Below are positions 44,809-54,738 of a stretch of 64,000 bases of DNA, in pieces. The stretch is from Xenoacremonium recifei (taxonomy: Eukaryota; Ascomycota; Sordariomycetes; Hypocreales; Nectriaceae): the NCBI GenBank assembly GCA_012184525.1, contig WOFQ01000056.1, positions 180,281 through 244,280 on the forward strand, read 5' to 3'. The notes under the pieces were generated by a model. That model was given only the letters and a program-made list of their open reading frames with translations. It did no database searches and was not told the origin of the DNA. The translations under genes and the position numbers were made by a program. Within the stretch, counting starts at the first letter, position 1. The number at the start of each line of letters is the position of its first letter.

Positions 44809-45916
44809 ATGCCTCCGGCCAATAGACGACGTCGGCCTGTGAGTGTAGAACGAACCGGAAAGCTTCGTGCTACAACGCTGATTCCCAATTTCTAGGCTGA
44901 CGACGAGGAGTCCGACGAAGATTCTCCTCCTCGACAGCGACCTAATCGCAACGATTCAGAAGGCGAGCCCGAGGACGACGAAAGCGGCGACGACATGGAC
45001 GTAGACGGTGACGACGGCCAGGGCGCCGACGCTCAGCTCGCGAAGAAGCTGATTCGATATGCTATTTCCTGCGAATACTCCAGAACACCGATTCGACGGG
45101 ATGGTATCAAAGAGAGGGGTAAGTAGAGGCTTGAATACCTGTTTATTTGCCAAGTCTGACACTTGGTTCAGTGCTGGGGAATCAGGGACGAGCGTTCAGG
45201 CGGGTATTTACAATTGCGCAGAAACAGTTGCGAGCAGTTTGGGGAATGGAGTTGCGAGAACTCCCAGTGAGGGAAAAGATGTCTCTTCACGAGAAGCGAC
45301 AGGGTATGCGCCCTGGACGTCCCGAGAGTCTATCCCAAACTAACACCTGACAGCAATGAAGTCGCAATCACAACCAAAAACAGGCTCGGGCGCTTACGTT
45401 CTATCCTCGACTCTACCAGAAGCCTATCGATCACCCATGATCCTCGGACCGTCGAGAACTCCCAGCGCGGACGACGAGGCGACGTACGTAGGCTTCTACA
45501 CCATGGTTGTATCAACGATATACCTCAACGGTGGGGAGCTTAGCGAGCAGAAGCTACGACGATACCTCTCCCGGCTGAACGCCGACCAGAACGTGTCCAT
45601 GGACAAGACCGAGGTGATACTGCGGCGCATGGAGAAGCAGGGCTACGTTGTCAAAAAGATCGAGAAGCCGCCTATAGGCCAGGATGGCGATCTCACCGTC
45701 ACCTGGCATGTCGGGCCTCGCGGACGAGAGGAGGTCGGCATTGAAGGCGTGATGGGCATGGTTCGGGAGGTTTATGGCGGGACGAACGAGGACCTGGAGA
45801 AGAAACTGCGCGCGAGTCTGAATATCAAGGAGCGGACGGGGCAGGCAGATGAGGATGAGGATGCGGATGCGGATGCGGATGCTAGTCGGATGGAGACGGT
45901 TGCTGAGGAAGAGTGA
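44809..45916 (+). CDS. nse3: SMC5/6 complex subunit Nse3 (MAGE family)
   Basis: Four exons (44809-44838, 44896-45118, 45172-45303, 45354-45916) give 315 residues. The first 50 residues are acidic. A MAGE homology domain follows in two winged-helix halves: LAKKLIRYAISCEYSRTPIRRDGI and FYTMVVSTIYLNGGELSEQKLRRYLSRL, with RMEKQGYVVKK and WHVGPRGREEVG near the end. Nse3 pairs with Nse1 and Nse4 in the SMC5/6 complex, which acts in DNA repair and chromosome segregation. The C-terminus carries a DEDADADADAD repeat coded by gatgcg triplet pairs, which is likely polymorphic. All splice junctions preserve frame. Confidence 0.9.
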
Positions 45917-46157
45917 TGAACGAACGCGTGATATGAATAATGATACCCAAGAGTAAAAAGCAAACGCAAGAGCTGGTAAAGGCCTGATAATCCCAACGTG
46001 GTCAAAAAGGTCAGACAAGGAGACTTGCCATCCTCGTTTTGCTGTATTCGTTATATTGCATGGTATATCCCCGGAACGCCCGCCATGATGTATGCCCAAC
46101 CTGAGACGCCAATAACCACCACCTCGTCGACCAAAATGACCCTTCCTCGTTGATCTG

Positions 46158-46545
46158 TCATATTTCTCTGGGTGGTGGCGGGCCGCACGGCTGCAACATT
46201 TTCTGCACCCATAACGCGTTAGTCGACTCGGTTTAGCAAAAAGAGTAGTGAAGTCGGAGGAGATACGCACCCGGATCATCTGCGCGCGGACCTTGACGAC
46301 AGGCTCGTTCTCAGCGAGCGCAATGTACGAGAGCAGCGGACGGTGACCGGCGATCGAGGAGTATGTGTCGCGCTGGATGTTGGTTCGCCATTCCCAGCTC
46401 GTGGTGTCGGGGTGGCCGGTGCCGATGTATTTGGCCTGGAGGCGTTCGAGTTCTTGTTGGTTGCGGAGCTTGTCGGCCTGGGAGATGTTAGATGGAATTC
46501 ATAGACTACCTATGAATGATTGGAGAATTGAAGAACACATACCAT
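46158..46545 (-). CDS. SF3B5: Splicing factor 3b subunit 5 (SF3b10/Ysf3)
   Basis: Three exons (46545-46543, 46477-46271, 46202-46158) give 84 residues, the family's size. The sequence has LERLQAKYIGTGHPDTTSWEW, SSIAGHRPLLSYIALAENEP and KMLQPCGPPPP, matching SF3b5, a small scaffold of the SF3b complex in the U2 snRNP that helps recognise the branch point. The first coding exon is the ATG alone, joined through a 65-nt GTATGT...CCCAG intron to GCC GAC AAG. Another 68-nt intron precedes the conserved Cys-Gly-Pro tail. It would be missed by simple ORF calling because no exon is longer than 207 nt. Confidence 0.93.
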
Positions 46546-46973
46546 GGCTGCTGAGGCTTTGATGAGACTCTTGTGTTGGGATTAATTGTTATTGAATAGA
46601 ATATCGGAGCTGGAGGAGGTTTCCCGCGCAAGTCTTCACTGCGCCGCTTGAACATCGGCTAATCCTTTTCAGCCATCCTTTCGGCTTGAACTCATCGCGA
46701 CACATCTAAACTTACATATCTCAGGCCTTCACTCAAAATTCAAACGATTGTCCAATGCTCAACGGCTCTTACAAATAAGCTGTGCTGTAACAATCACTTC
46801 CGGGATTTTATTCGTGGGACTTGGCCTAGATTGCGCCATCAGGACGATACCTTCAGCCTTCATCTCATTCGATCACGCTCACATCCGCATCCGATCTCAA
46901 TATCGACGAATCCCCCTACACACCGCAATCTCAGTCACAAATCTCAGCATATCTCGAGTATCACGGGCTGGGG
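46546..46973. promoter_or_regulatory. Divergent promoter of SF3b5 and zinc-module gene
   Basis: A 428-bp spacer between divergent start codons holds both promoters. A TC- and CA-rich leader (catccgcatccgatctc, caatctcagtcacaaatctc) precedes the plus-strand gene. No TATA box stands out. Confidence 0.45.
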
Positions 46974-48329
46974 ATGGCGGGATCGTCCCGGCACAGTCTG
47001 CCAGAGCACTGGACAGACCTCAATGCCGCACGCGCGCAGAAGGCGAAGTGCGCCAAGGACATCAACACTATCAAGGCCGTCTGCAGAGTGAAATGCGACA
47101 AGAAGAACCTCTCAGACTGTCCGAAATGCTACCCCAAAGCGCTGGACGTGATGCAGGCGCGGTACTGTGACGCGTCTGGACGGGAATGGTTCACCCGGCG
47201 CAGAGCTTTTATTAATGAGCTGGGTGTCTTGTTCACAGACGCCAAGGAGGGTAAAGTCGATCTCAAGACTATCGAGGCGCGCATCGAGTCAGAGAAGGAG
47301 GCATGGTATCGCTGGGTGCTGCGAATGTATCCCGAATTCTTGACCATAGCGGACAGCGGCGTTGACCAGGACGAGTTACGGTCTATGCTGGACGACCCGG
47401 ACAAGTCTCGGGATCAACTCATCGAGAAGGTCTGGCAAGGGGTCGGGAAACCAGCAGAATGGGAAAGGGACTTGGACGACTTTTCACACAAGGTTGCAGC
47501 TGCCAAAGAGAAGGAGGAAATCAAGAAGCTCTACATTGCTCAGTTCTTCAAGGACGCTGCGACAGACAAGACACTGGACAATGCGCAGAAGTACCTGGAC
47601 CAGTTCACATCGTCAGACAACCTCTCGCTAGAGGACATCATCGACAAGATCATGCAGGACGAGCGCGCAATTAAGAGCACGCAACCGCAGCGAGACGGCA
47701 AGAGGAAGCGGCTGGACGAGCTCCGGCGGGCAAAGTCTACATTTGAGCAGGACCGGATGCAGGCTAAGGCCCGGCGCCAGGAGGCTCAGATGCCAGGAGC
47801 AGCAGAGGAGCTGTATGATCTGCCGCCGTGCAGGAATTGTCGCGGGGAGATTGACCCGTCGTCGGTGTTGCTGTGCTCGACGTGCCAGGCGCTGGTGCAC
47901 TTGGGTGCTGCACAGCAACTGACGGCGTACTGCTCAGACGAATGCGCCCACGAGGACCATGTAAGACTCCCTCATTATATCCCAGGCATTTTAGAAGATG
48001 CAGAGAAACTGATGAGTGTACAGGCGAATCACATCGACTTTCACGGGTGCATGGCCGGCGACGCCGCCTGCGCGGGCAACGAAGACGAGAACATGGACGG
48101 CGGTATGGACGAGTCCGTGATCTGCAGGGCCTGCGTTGACGCAAAGACGGCCGAGGGCGTGTGGTGCGATCCGATGTGTGCGGCGGCGAATCTGGCGCGG
48201 CATCGGGAGGAGAAGCACGGGGTGAGGGAGGAGATTCGGGATGTGGCGGCGTTGGTGGTGCCGTTTGGGGAGGTTGTGGAGAGGACTTTGAGGGAGCGGA
48301 ATCCGAGGGTGAAGTTTGAGCCTATGTAG
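46974..48329 (+). CDS. Uncharacterised protein with two C-terminal zinc-binding modules
   Basis: Two exons (46974-47960 and 48024-48329) give 430 residues. The N-terminal half is helical, with a Cys-rich start (CRVKCDKKNLSDCPKC). A coiled-coil-like basic segment (KRKRLDELRRAKSTFEQDRMQAKARRQEAQ) precedes a first zinc-like module, C-x2-C-x11-C-x2-C then YCSDEC and His/Cys after the splice junction, reminiscent of MYND. A second module follows, C-x2-C...C-x3-C...H-x4-H (ICRAC..WCDPMC..RHREEKH). The 63-nt intron is a multiple of three and open. I do not know the family; a protein- or nucleic-acid-binding role is only a guess from the fingers. Confidence 0.78.
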   Translation: MAGSSRHSLPEHWTDLNAARAQKAKCAKDINTIKAVCRVKCDKKNLSDCPKCYPKALDVMQARYCDASGREWFTRRRAFINELGVLFTDAKEGKVDLKTIEARIESEKEAWYRWVLRMYPEFLTIADSGVDQDELRSMLDDPDKSRDQLIEKVWQGVGKPAEWERDLDDFSHKVAAAKEKEEIKKLYIAQFFKDAATDKTLDNAQKYLDQFTSSDNLSLEDIIDKIMQDERAIKSTQPQRDGKRKRLDELRRAKSTFEQDRMQAKARRQEAQMPGAAEELYDLPPCRNCRGEIDPSSVLLCSTCQALVHLGAAQQLTAYCSDECAHEDHVRLPHYIPGILEDAEKLMSVQANHIDFHGCMAGDAACAGNEDENMDGGMDESVICRACVDAKTAEGVWCDPMCAAANLARHREEKHGVREEIRDVAALVVPFGEVVERTLRERNPRVKFEPM

Positions 48330-48802
48330 GTTGGGAGGGGGTTTGTATGAGTAGGGGATTGAGGGTGTGGTATATATGTCTATTCAGGTTGCGGGTTGGA
48401 GAGAGGAACTTGTGCCAGTGAGGCGGGAGTTTGTACTATACAGTATGAATGAGCATTTCATGAGATTCTAACCTGGATGCACACACATTATCTCCTATTC
48501 TTTGAATCTGTGTCTTTGTAAATGCAGTGAAGTTCAAGACTCGCCCTCTGTCTTATGTAATGCTGCTGACAATCCCTCCGCCTCAACTTCCGAATGCCCT
48601 CGGATCTTCAACCCCACCCGGACCCTCATTGCGCCGGATCCCGCCCGCTCTCGCCGGACAGCCAGCGAACCTCACCGGAGCTTAAGCTCTAGGCAATCCT
48701 GACTTTTCACATCTTCTGCACACCCACAAGGCCTGATAATACACCCACAAACCTGGTAATACACCCACAAACCCGGTAATTCTCTGCTGCAGGTGCAGGC
48801 CA
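48330..48802. other. Intergenic region before the Zn2Cys6 gene
   Basis: 3' flank of the zinc-module gene and promoter of the regulator. It contains three near-copies of acacccacaa in 48719-48774. No gene supported. Confidence 0.5.
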
Positions 48803-50932
48803 ATGGACACCGACTCTTCGCCCAGCGGCGAGCCGGCGCGTGCCCGCCAGCGAGTCTCGACGGCGTGTGAGGCGTGTCGGGCGACGAAGATTAGGTGCCA
48901 GCCTAGCGAGCAGCCAGGTGTGTGTCGGAAGTATGTCTCCTTGTATCTTGATTCGTGAATTCATGCATGCATGCTAAGGTGACGACGTCCAGATGTCTCG
49001 ACTCTAAGAGAGAGTGCATCTCGCGAACTGGCCCTCGCACTCGCCGCAGGAGGGTCCGTTTGTAAGTCATGCCTGATTCTCAATTCGCAAGCCTTCGTCC
49101 TTACTCTCATAGACTTGATGAGGATTCTGCTTCTGCGCCTCCAGCGGCTCCTCCGCGCCCGTCCAAGACTTTCACCATTGACTTTGATATTCCCTCGCAG
49201 CCCGAAGTTGATGAGAACTTCGACACGCTGCGGGACAGTCATGTGCAGTTCCTCGATGCGGTGTTCCCGCCGCTAGAATATGCCCCTCCTGACCCTTTTG
49301 CATCCTCTGCTTCTTCCCCTCCTCATGCCGGCTTTCCTACGCCGACTTCATCGCACAGCCATTCCATCCAGTCGTTGCACGCCAAGCCGCAGTTCAACCT
49401 TGACTCGGCAGCGTCACTGTTGGTGTCATTCCGGGACATGTTACCTAGTTATCCGTGTATCGTGCTGCGACCTGAAGATACCGTGCCGAGTCTCGCAGCG
49501 GAGCGACCATTCGTGCTACTGGCTATTCTTGCTGCGGCTTCGGGATCTAGGACGCTACAAGGACACAATCTCTACGATGAAGAGTTCCGCAAGGTCTTGG
49601 GTTTAAAGTATGTGGCTGGCGGGGAGAGGAGCTTGGAGTTGTTGCAGGGTATTCTCATCTACTGCACGTGGTAAGCTGTCATAGTGCCCCTAAGTCCAGA
49701 GAGCTGCATACTGAGAATACACAGGTACCCCTATCATCTGCGCCCCAAGAACAAGCAAGCCCTCCAATACATCCGCATGGCCCGCGACCTCGCCCACGAC
49801 CTAGAGCTCGACGAAGCCCCTCCTCCTGAAGGCATGCCCCCCCTAACCAGCGCCTATCTCGAGCGCATCCGGGCCTACCTCTCCTACTACTACGCTGTGT
49901 CCGCGTACGTCCCGCACCTCAAGCGTCCCCGCCTCCTCGCTCACCAGCTGCCCAGGTACATGACGACGTGGAAGCACCTGCGTCACCTCACTGCGCCCTT
50001 CACACCCTGGACCGAGTCCTGCTGTGACGTCCTGGAGCAGAGCGGCGAGACTGAGGGGGACTTGACGCTTGCGACACTGGTCCGCCTGGCAGGCTCTACG
50101 AATGCGGCTAATGAGGCTATGCGCGAGGGGAATGAGCAGCAGAATCAGCTTGTGCTTTTGGGGTTGGAGGCACAGCATCGTGAGCTGCGGCAGAAGATCT
50201 TCCCACATGCATCACGCTCTGGTACGTACATGTTAACCCCTATCCGACCTTCAAGGGTAAGAACCAGCTAACAACCGCACAGTTGCCGTCCAGACCTCGG
50301 ACATGTTCTTCGACATCTACCTCTACGGCAACGTTCTTCTTCAAATGCCCCGGCCGCGCCCCTTATCCGCCAACTTCACGCCCGCCTCGGCCATGCGTCT
50401 CCGCCGCTGCGTTGAGGTAGTCAAGACGTACCTTACCTACATCCAAACCCTTGACGCGGCCGCCTTTACTGCCTTCACGCGCTGCGACTGGGTGCGCTTC
50501 ATCATGACCGTGATCCTCGCCATCCGTGTGTCCTTCCCACTACCCGAATGCCCGGACTTCGACTCCGCGTGGGCTCGCGGCGAACTACACTTGGACGACT
50601 TCCTAGCTAAGATGTGTGATGGCGTAGACCTCACACCAGTGAGCACGCGCGTGGACGTGCTCTCTGCCAGCCGCGTAGTCCTGCGTGTCGTCAAGGACAA
50701 GTATAACCAGCGCGTAGCAGCGCTGAACACGCCTGCGCAACCGACGCCGCAGGGATGTCCGATGCTGGATGGGAGTCTGGACCAGTTTATTCCGCTGTGG
50801 GATGTTGGGTATGCGGCGCCTGTGTTGGATTTGCAGGCGCAGAGTCAGGGGCCGTCGCAGGATATGATGTTTCACGATCTGTGGGCGACGATGACAATGG
50901 GGTGGCCAAATGAAGATGCCACGAATCAATGA
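48803..50932 (+). CDS. Zn2Cys6 transcription factor
   Basis: Five exons (48803-48930, 48993-49061, 49113-49670, 49725-50221, 50283-50932) encode 633 residues. The binuclear zinc cluster begins at about residue 23: CEACRATKIRC then CRKCLDSKREC, with intron 1 inside the cluster, followed by a basic linker RTRRRRVR. The middle region has the helical features of the fungal regulatory domain (LLQGILIYCTWYPYHLRPKNKQALQYIRMARDLAHDL). It should bind CGG-type sites as a nuclear regulator; targets are unknown. The gene ends 149 bp from the LaeA-like methyltransferase, convergent with it. Confidence 0.9.
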
Positions 50933-51081
50933 TTACGGAGACGCTGGGATACACTCAAGCTGGATGCTCTTCTTACACATGGACTCTCGCTACTCTTCGC
51001 CCTCAAAGGGCTTCCTCCCATACACAATCACACTGTATATTATGGTCAGTCAGTTCTTCTTCAAGCACTTGTACTCGAAAC

Positions 51082-52492
51082 TCACCCCTCAGAGTAGGCA
51101 TGAAGACTCGTGTCTTGCAAGTCCCGCCTCACAGCCACCAAAAAGCTCCTTACGGCATCAGCCTCCCAGCCCAGCACCCGCGTAAACAACGCCATGCTCA
51201 TGCCCTCCAGCCCACTCAGCATATCCTGCTGCAACCACAAACTCAGCACCTTCAACCGCTTCCCCTTGGCCCACGGACTCAGGGGCAACCTCTCCCGCAC
51301 CTCCACCACATCCTTAAACCCCAGCTCCTCGAACCACCCACGATAGCTATGCGCATTGGTCCAGCGCCGGCCGAGCTTCGCACCCGCCTCCAGCACGAGG
51401 TCGTTCCAGCGGCGCAGCGCGCAGTCGGGCGGCGGGTCGTCGTAGTAGCGGAACGGGAACAAAGGGTCGCGCACTTGCAGGTAGCCGCCGGGTGCGAGGG
51501 ATGTGAGGGCCGAGGCGAAGACGGCGCGCGGGTCGCGGAAGCAGGTGACGATGGCGCGCATGTGGATGAAGTCGAAGGGCGTGGAGAAGTCCCAGGCGTC
51601 TTCGGCGTCGCAGACTTCGAAGGTGACGTTGGGGGGAGCGCTGTTGGGGATGAGAGGCTTGTGTGAGAGACTAGGAGAGCGGGAGGGGACTAACTGAGTT
51701 GGTTGAATAGGCGAGAGGTCGGTTCCAAGGACGTTGCTCTCGGGATGGTCCTGGGCTGGAGGAGTGTTAGTCGGAGTTGTGTTCTCACGGCGTCATATGC
51801 CGTACCGAACTCGATGGCCCAGATGCCTGTCCCCGTGGCGACATCAAGGACGTGCTTCGGGTTCTTCGCAATGGGGGCGATGTACAGTTTTCCATCTAGC
51901 GTCATGGTGTACAGCTTATGCTGGAAGTCTAGTCTCACATCAGCAAACAGTCACTCACTCACTCACTCACTCATTTTCAAGAGCCCAACTCACCGAGACG
52001 GTCCTGCTCAGGCTGCCTCACAAGTCAGCACACCCCCTCCAAATCCCTACTCACCACCCCATCCATACCTCATCATTCGGCAACGGATACTCTACACGCC
52101 CATCAGCCAGTCCCCTCCTCTCTCAGACTCTCACCCAAACTCACTGCCCTCCTTGTACCGATGATACGTCCGGCCATTCTCCTCCACATGCTGATACAGC
52201 GTACTGCTCACGCTCACGGTGCTCGATCTGGGGCCCAACTCGCCCGTCAGCGCCGGCTATCACGAAGTTCGAGTCAACACGGTCCCCAAGCGCGGACGAC
52301 TCACGGGTAGCTCATGCCGCCCAGCTCGGAATCGGCGTCGCGGGCGGCCTGAGAGGAGAGAGGCGCGTGTCAAGTCAATGCGCTGCTGCTGTTGGGACTC
52401 AGAAGGGTGCGTACATCGACTTGGAGGTCGTTTTCGCTGCGCAGCATGTCGCGCAGACGCGCTTCGTCGGCGGCGTCGTCAGTGTCGGCCAT
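51082..52492 (-). CDS. LaeA-like SAM-dependent methyltransferase
   Basis: Seven exons (52492-52415, 52348-52305, 52227-52145, 52091-52069, 52012-51994, 51928-51806, 51755-51082) give 347 residues. The short exons rebuild the family's usual front end: STLYQHVEENGRTYHRYKEGKYPLPNDE then PEQDRLDFQHKLY. The SAM-binding motif is VLDVATGTGIWAIEFA, followed by NVLGTDLSPIQP and FDFIHMRAIVTCF. Such proteins resemble LaeA, a regulator of secondary metabolism, but many are enzymes of unknown target. A stretch after LSPIQPTQ (LVPSRSPSLSHK) looks inserted; its donor-like GTTAGT and acceptor-like AAG would enclose only 37 nt and break the frame, so I kept it as coding. Confidence 0.85.
51951..51972. repeat. 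TCAC tetranucleotide repeat inside an intron
   Basis: Five and a half copies of tcac lie in the 65-nt intron before the methyltransferase's SAM-binding exon. They sit near the donor side in the minus-strand sense (gtgagtgagtgag) and so repeat a donor-like gtgagt. Confidence 0.8.
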
Positions 52493-53521
52493 GGCGGAGT
52501 GTGTGTGTGATATGAGGTTGAAAATGTTGAAATCTTACGCGCGCGTGTCTGCCATCACATCACGCAACCTGGCCTTCCCCTCTTCCCTCTTCTCTCTTCG
52601 GACTGGGGGCGGGAGAATAGGCTGAAGGCTGACTGACCAACGTGCATGAACGTCCCCGCCGAGGAAAAAGAAATTCTGCTGATTTCTCCAACACACTGAG
52701 CAAGCTTGAAAGAAAATACAAAGGGACAAAAACCACAACCTGGTGCTGCTCTGGCTCGTGGCTATTTCGCGCAATGCGGAGGAGTATCTCTTCGTATGGA
52801 ATACATCTCCGAGAGTGTTGGTCGCAACTCCGATCACCATGTTTGGCAGGTGCTCAAAGAGGAAGCTCTCGATGCGCATGGTGAAACGCAGAGCCTGAGT
52901 TCAGGATGAGTTGAGCGATAACGGGTTATTTCCGAACGTTTGCATGTATTAGTATGATACTGTTAGCGATGGATGATGCCCTTATGTCACCTGCCGTCAC
53001 ATCCTCAAAATCCTGAGTGCTAATCATCACCAACTATGTCCATCCTGATCACGGCTCCGCTGCAACTGCAACCTCTACTCTTATGGCCCGAAAGGGAACA
53101 ATTGGTACCTGACACATTACATAGGGAGTGTTTGACACATGCTGCTCTCGATTTCCCCAACAACACATTTATTTAACCTTACTCGGACCGTGCCTATCTT
53201 GACCCTCTCCCCTTTAACCTTAAGTGAACCTAACCCCCAAGGTCCTCAAAGCCTAATTGCGATTACCGGAACTTCGAGTATGAAGATGTCTATGGGTTCT
53301 TCCTTCCAGATATGTTCCTTCTTTCTGGGGGTCTGGGTCTGGGGATTTCGCAAGATCCCTTGGCCTGCCTTGTCAGATATCCTCCATCTTCACCTCAACC
53401 CCCATATCTCAGCCTCATGCTACATCTCCACCTCAGCCATATATCTTAACGTCATCGGATATCTTGCTCTTGATATAAACCCTAACCCACCAGAGATCCT
53501 CGACCATAAAACCCCTCCGCC
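52493..53521. other. Divergent intergenic region with telobox-like motif
   Basis: It lies between the methyltransferase and the orphan membrane protein. Short frames only. Near the plus-strand start are GATATAAAC (53472-53480) and AACCCTAACCC (53478-53488), the latter like a telobox. CCTAACCCCC also occurs near 53229-53238. Confidence 0.45.
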
Positions 53522-54738
53522 ATGAGTCGAGCTTCAAGCGACAGATCCGACTCTCCTGCCTACCAACAACGTAACTGCAACTGGATCCGAGCCTCCAGTT
53601 TCCGCACCTGCATGATGGTCGCCTTCGTCACCATCCCTCTCGTCGTCGTTACCGTCTTCTTCACGACATTGTTCAAATTCGGGAATGCTAGCGACCTCGA
53701 AACCTCCGTCTTCGACGCCCTTTACAGGTTCAGCCAGCTCGACGCGCCCCAGCATTACTTCGTGGATCAGTTTACAGGGACTTCAAACGGCCGGCCAAAT
53801 GGATCTACAGAAGTCCTCGAGTCTATATCTAATGGAATCGTGACCCCAGACGGGACCTTTCAGCAAGGTGGTCGAGACTTGGACTGGCCGCAAACTTCCG
53901 AATCGTGTCACATGTTTTCCAACATCTCGAAGTTGGTCATTGTTTCTGAGGATGAGTTTATGAACGTCGGCATGCTTCTGGTTCCCTATCTCTCGAAAGA
54001 AAACAGGGGACTGGCGCGGTTCTTTGGCTATGCGAGGCCTTCAGCTCCATATCCGGGGAAGAGGTACTTAAGTCAACGTGTCATTGATATGATTACTCGT
54101 AGAGTTGGCTGACTGTCGCTAGGTCTGCTCTTCCCGATCCAGAGGTGGACATTGACGAATTAGACCACCAACTCTTTCGCCGTAGCGAGTTGAGAGATAC
54201 TTGCAGACACGTCAAGCTTTCCAAAAAGACCAAGACGAGTAAATACGAGCATACTATCCACAGAATGACTCTCACCTGCTAACTCCTATAAGAAATCGTA
54301 GACAAGAGAGACAAGAGACGCAACACGGAGGTCCTGGTCACGACTTTTAAGAACAAACGCGCCCCCAAGAACGCCAAGAAGCTTCTCATTGTCGGCAGCC
54401 CATCCCGCAACCCAATAAGAATGAAGCGCGTACTGAGCCTAGGCCACGAGGCGTTCGGTAAGAAGAACGTTAAGAAGTACCCGACCCTCCTGGTCACCTA
54501 CAAGCACCTGACGGGCGACGACGACATGCTGCCCAAGTTCAAAGAGCGAGAGGGCCTCAAACAGCTGCAGATCATGTACCTACCGAAAGAGATCCTCGAA
54601 CATTTGCCTTCAAAGGAAGAACAAGGGGTGAGCAAGCAGCAAGTGTCGGTTTCAGTGATGCTGTGGAATTGGATCCGCGCAGAAGTCGGCGAGAAGGAAC
54701 CCGAGGAAGAGGAAGCCAAGGAAGAGGACTCAAAGTGA
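53522..54738 (+). CDS. Orphan single-pass membrane protein
   Basis: Three exons (53522-54063, 54123-54238, 54293-54738) give 367 residues. A short Ser-rich cytosolic head is followed by one hydrophobic segment (about residues 32-52, VAFVTIPLVVVTVFFTTLF), suggesting a type II membrane or signal-anchored protein. A soluble part has a Cys (SESCHMFSNISKLVIVSEDEF), then a basic stretch, KRDKRRNTEVLVTTFKNKRAPKNAKKLLIVG, and an acidic tail rich in Glu. The frame between exons is preserved with GTACTT and GTAAAT donors, both weaker than average. I recognise no family; it may be lineage-restricted. Confidence 0.65.
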
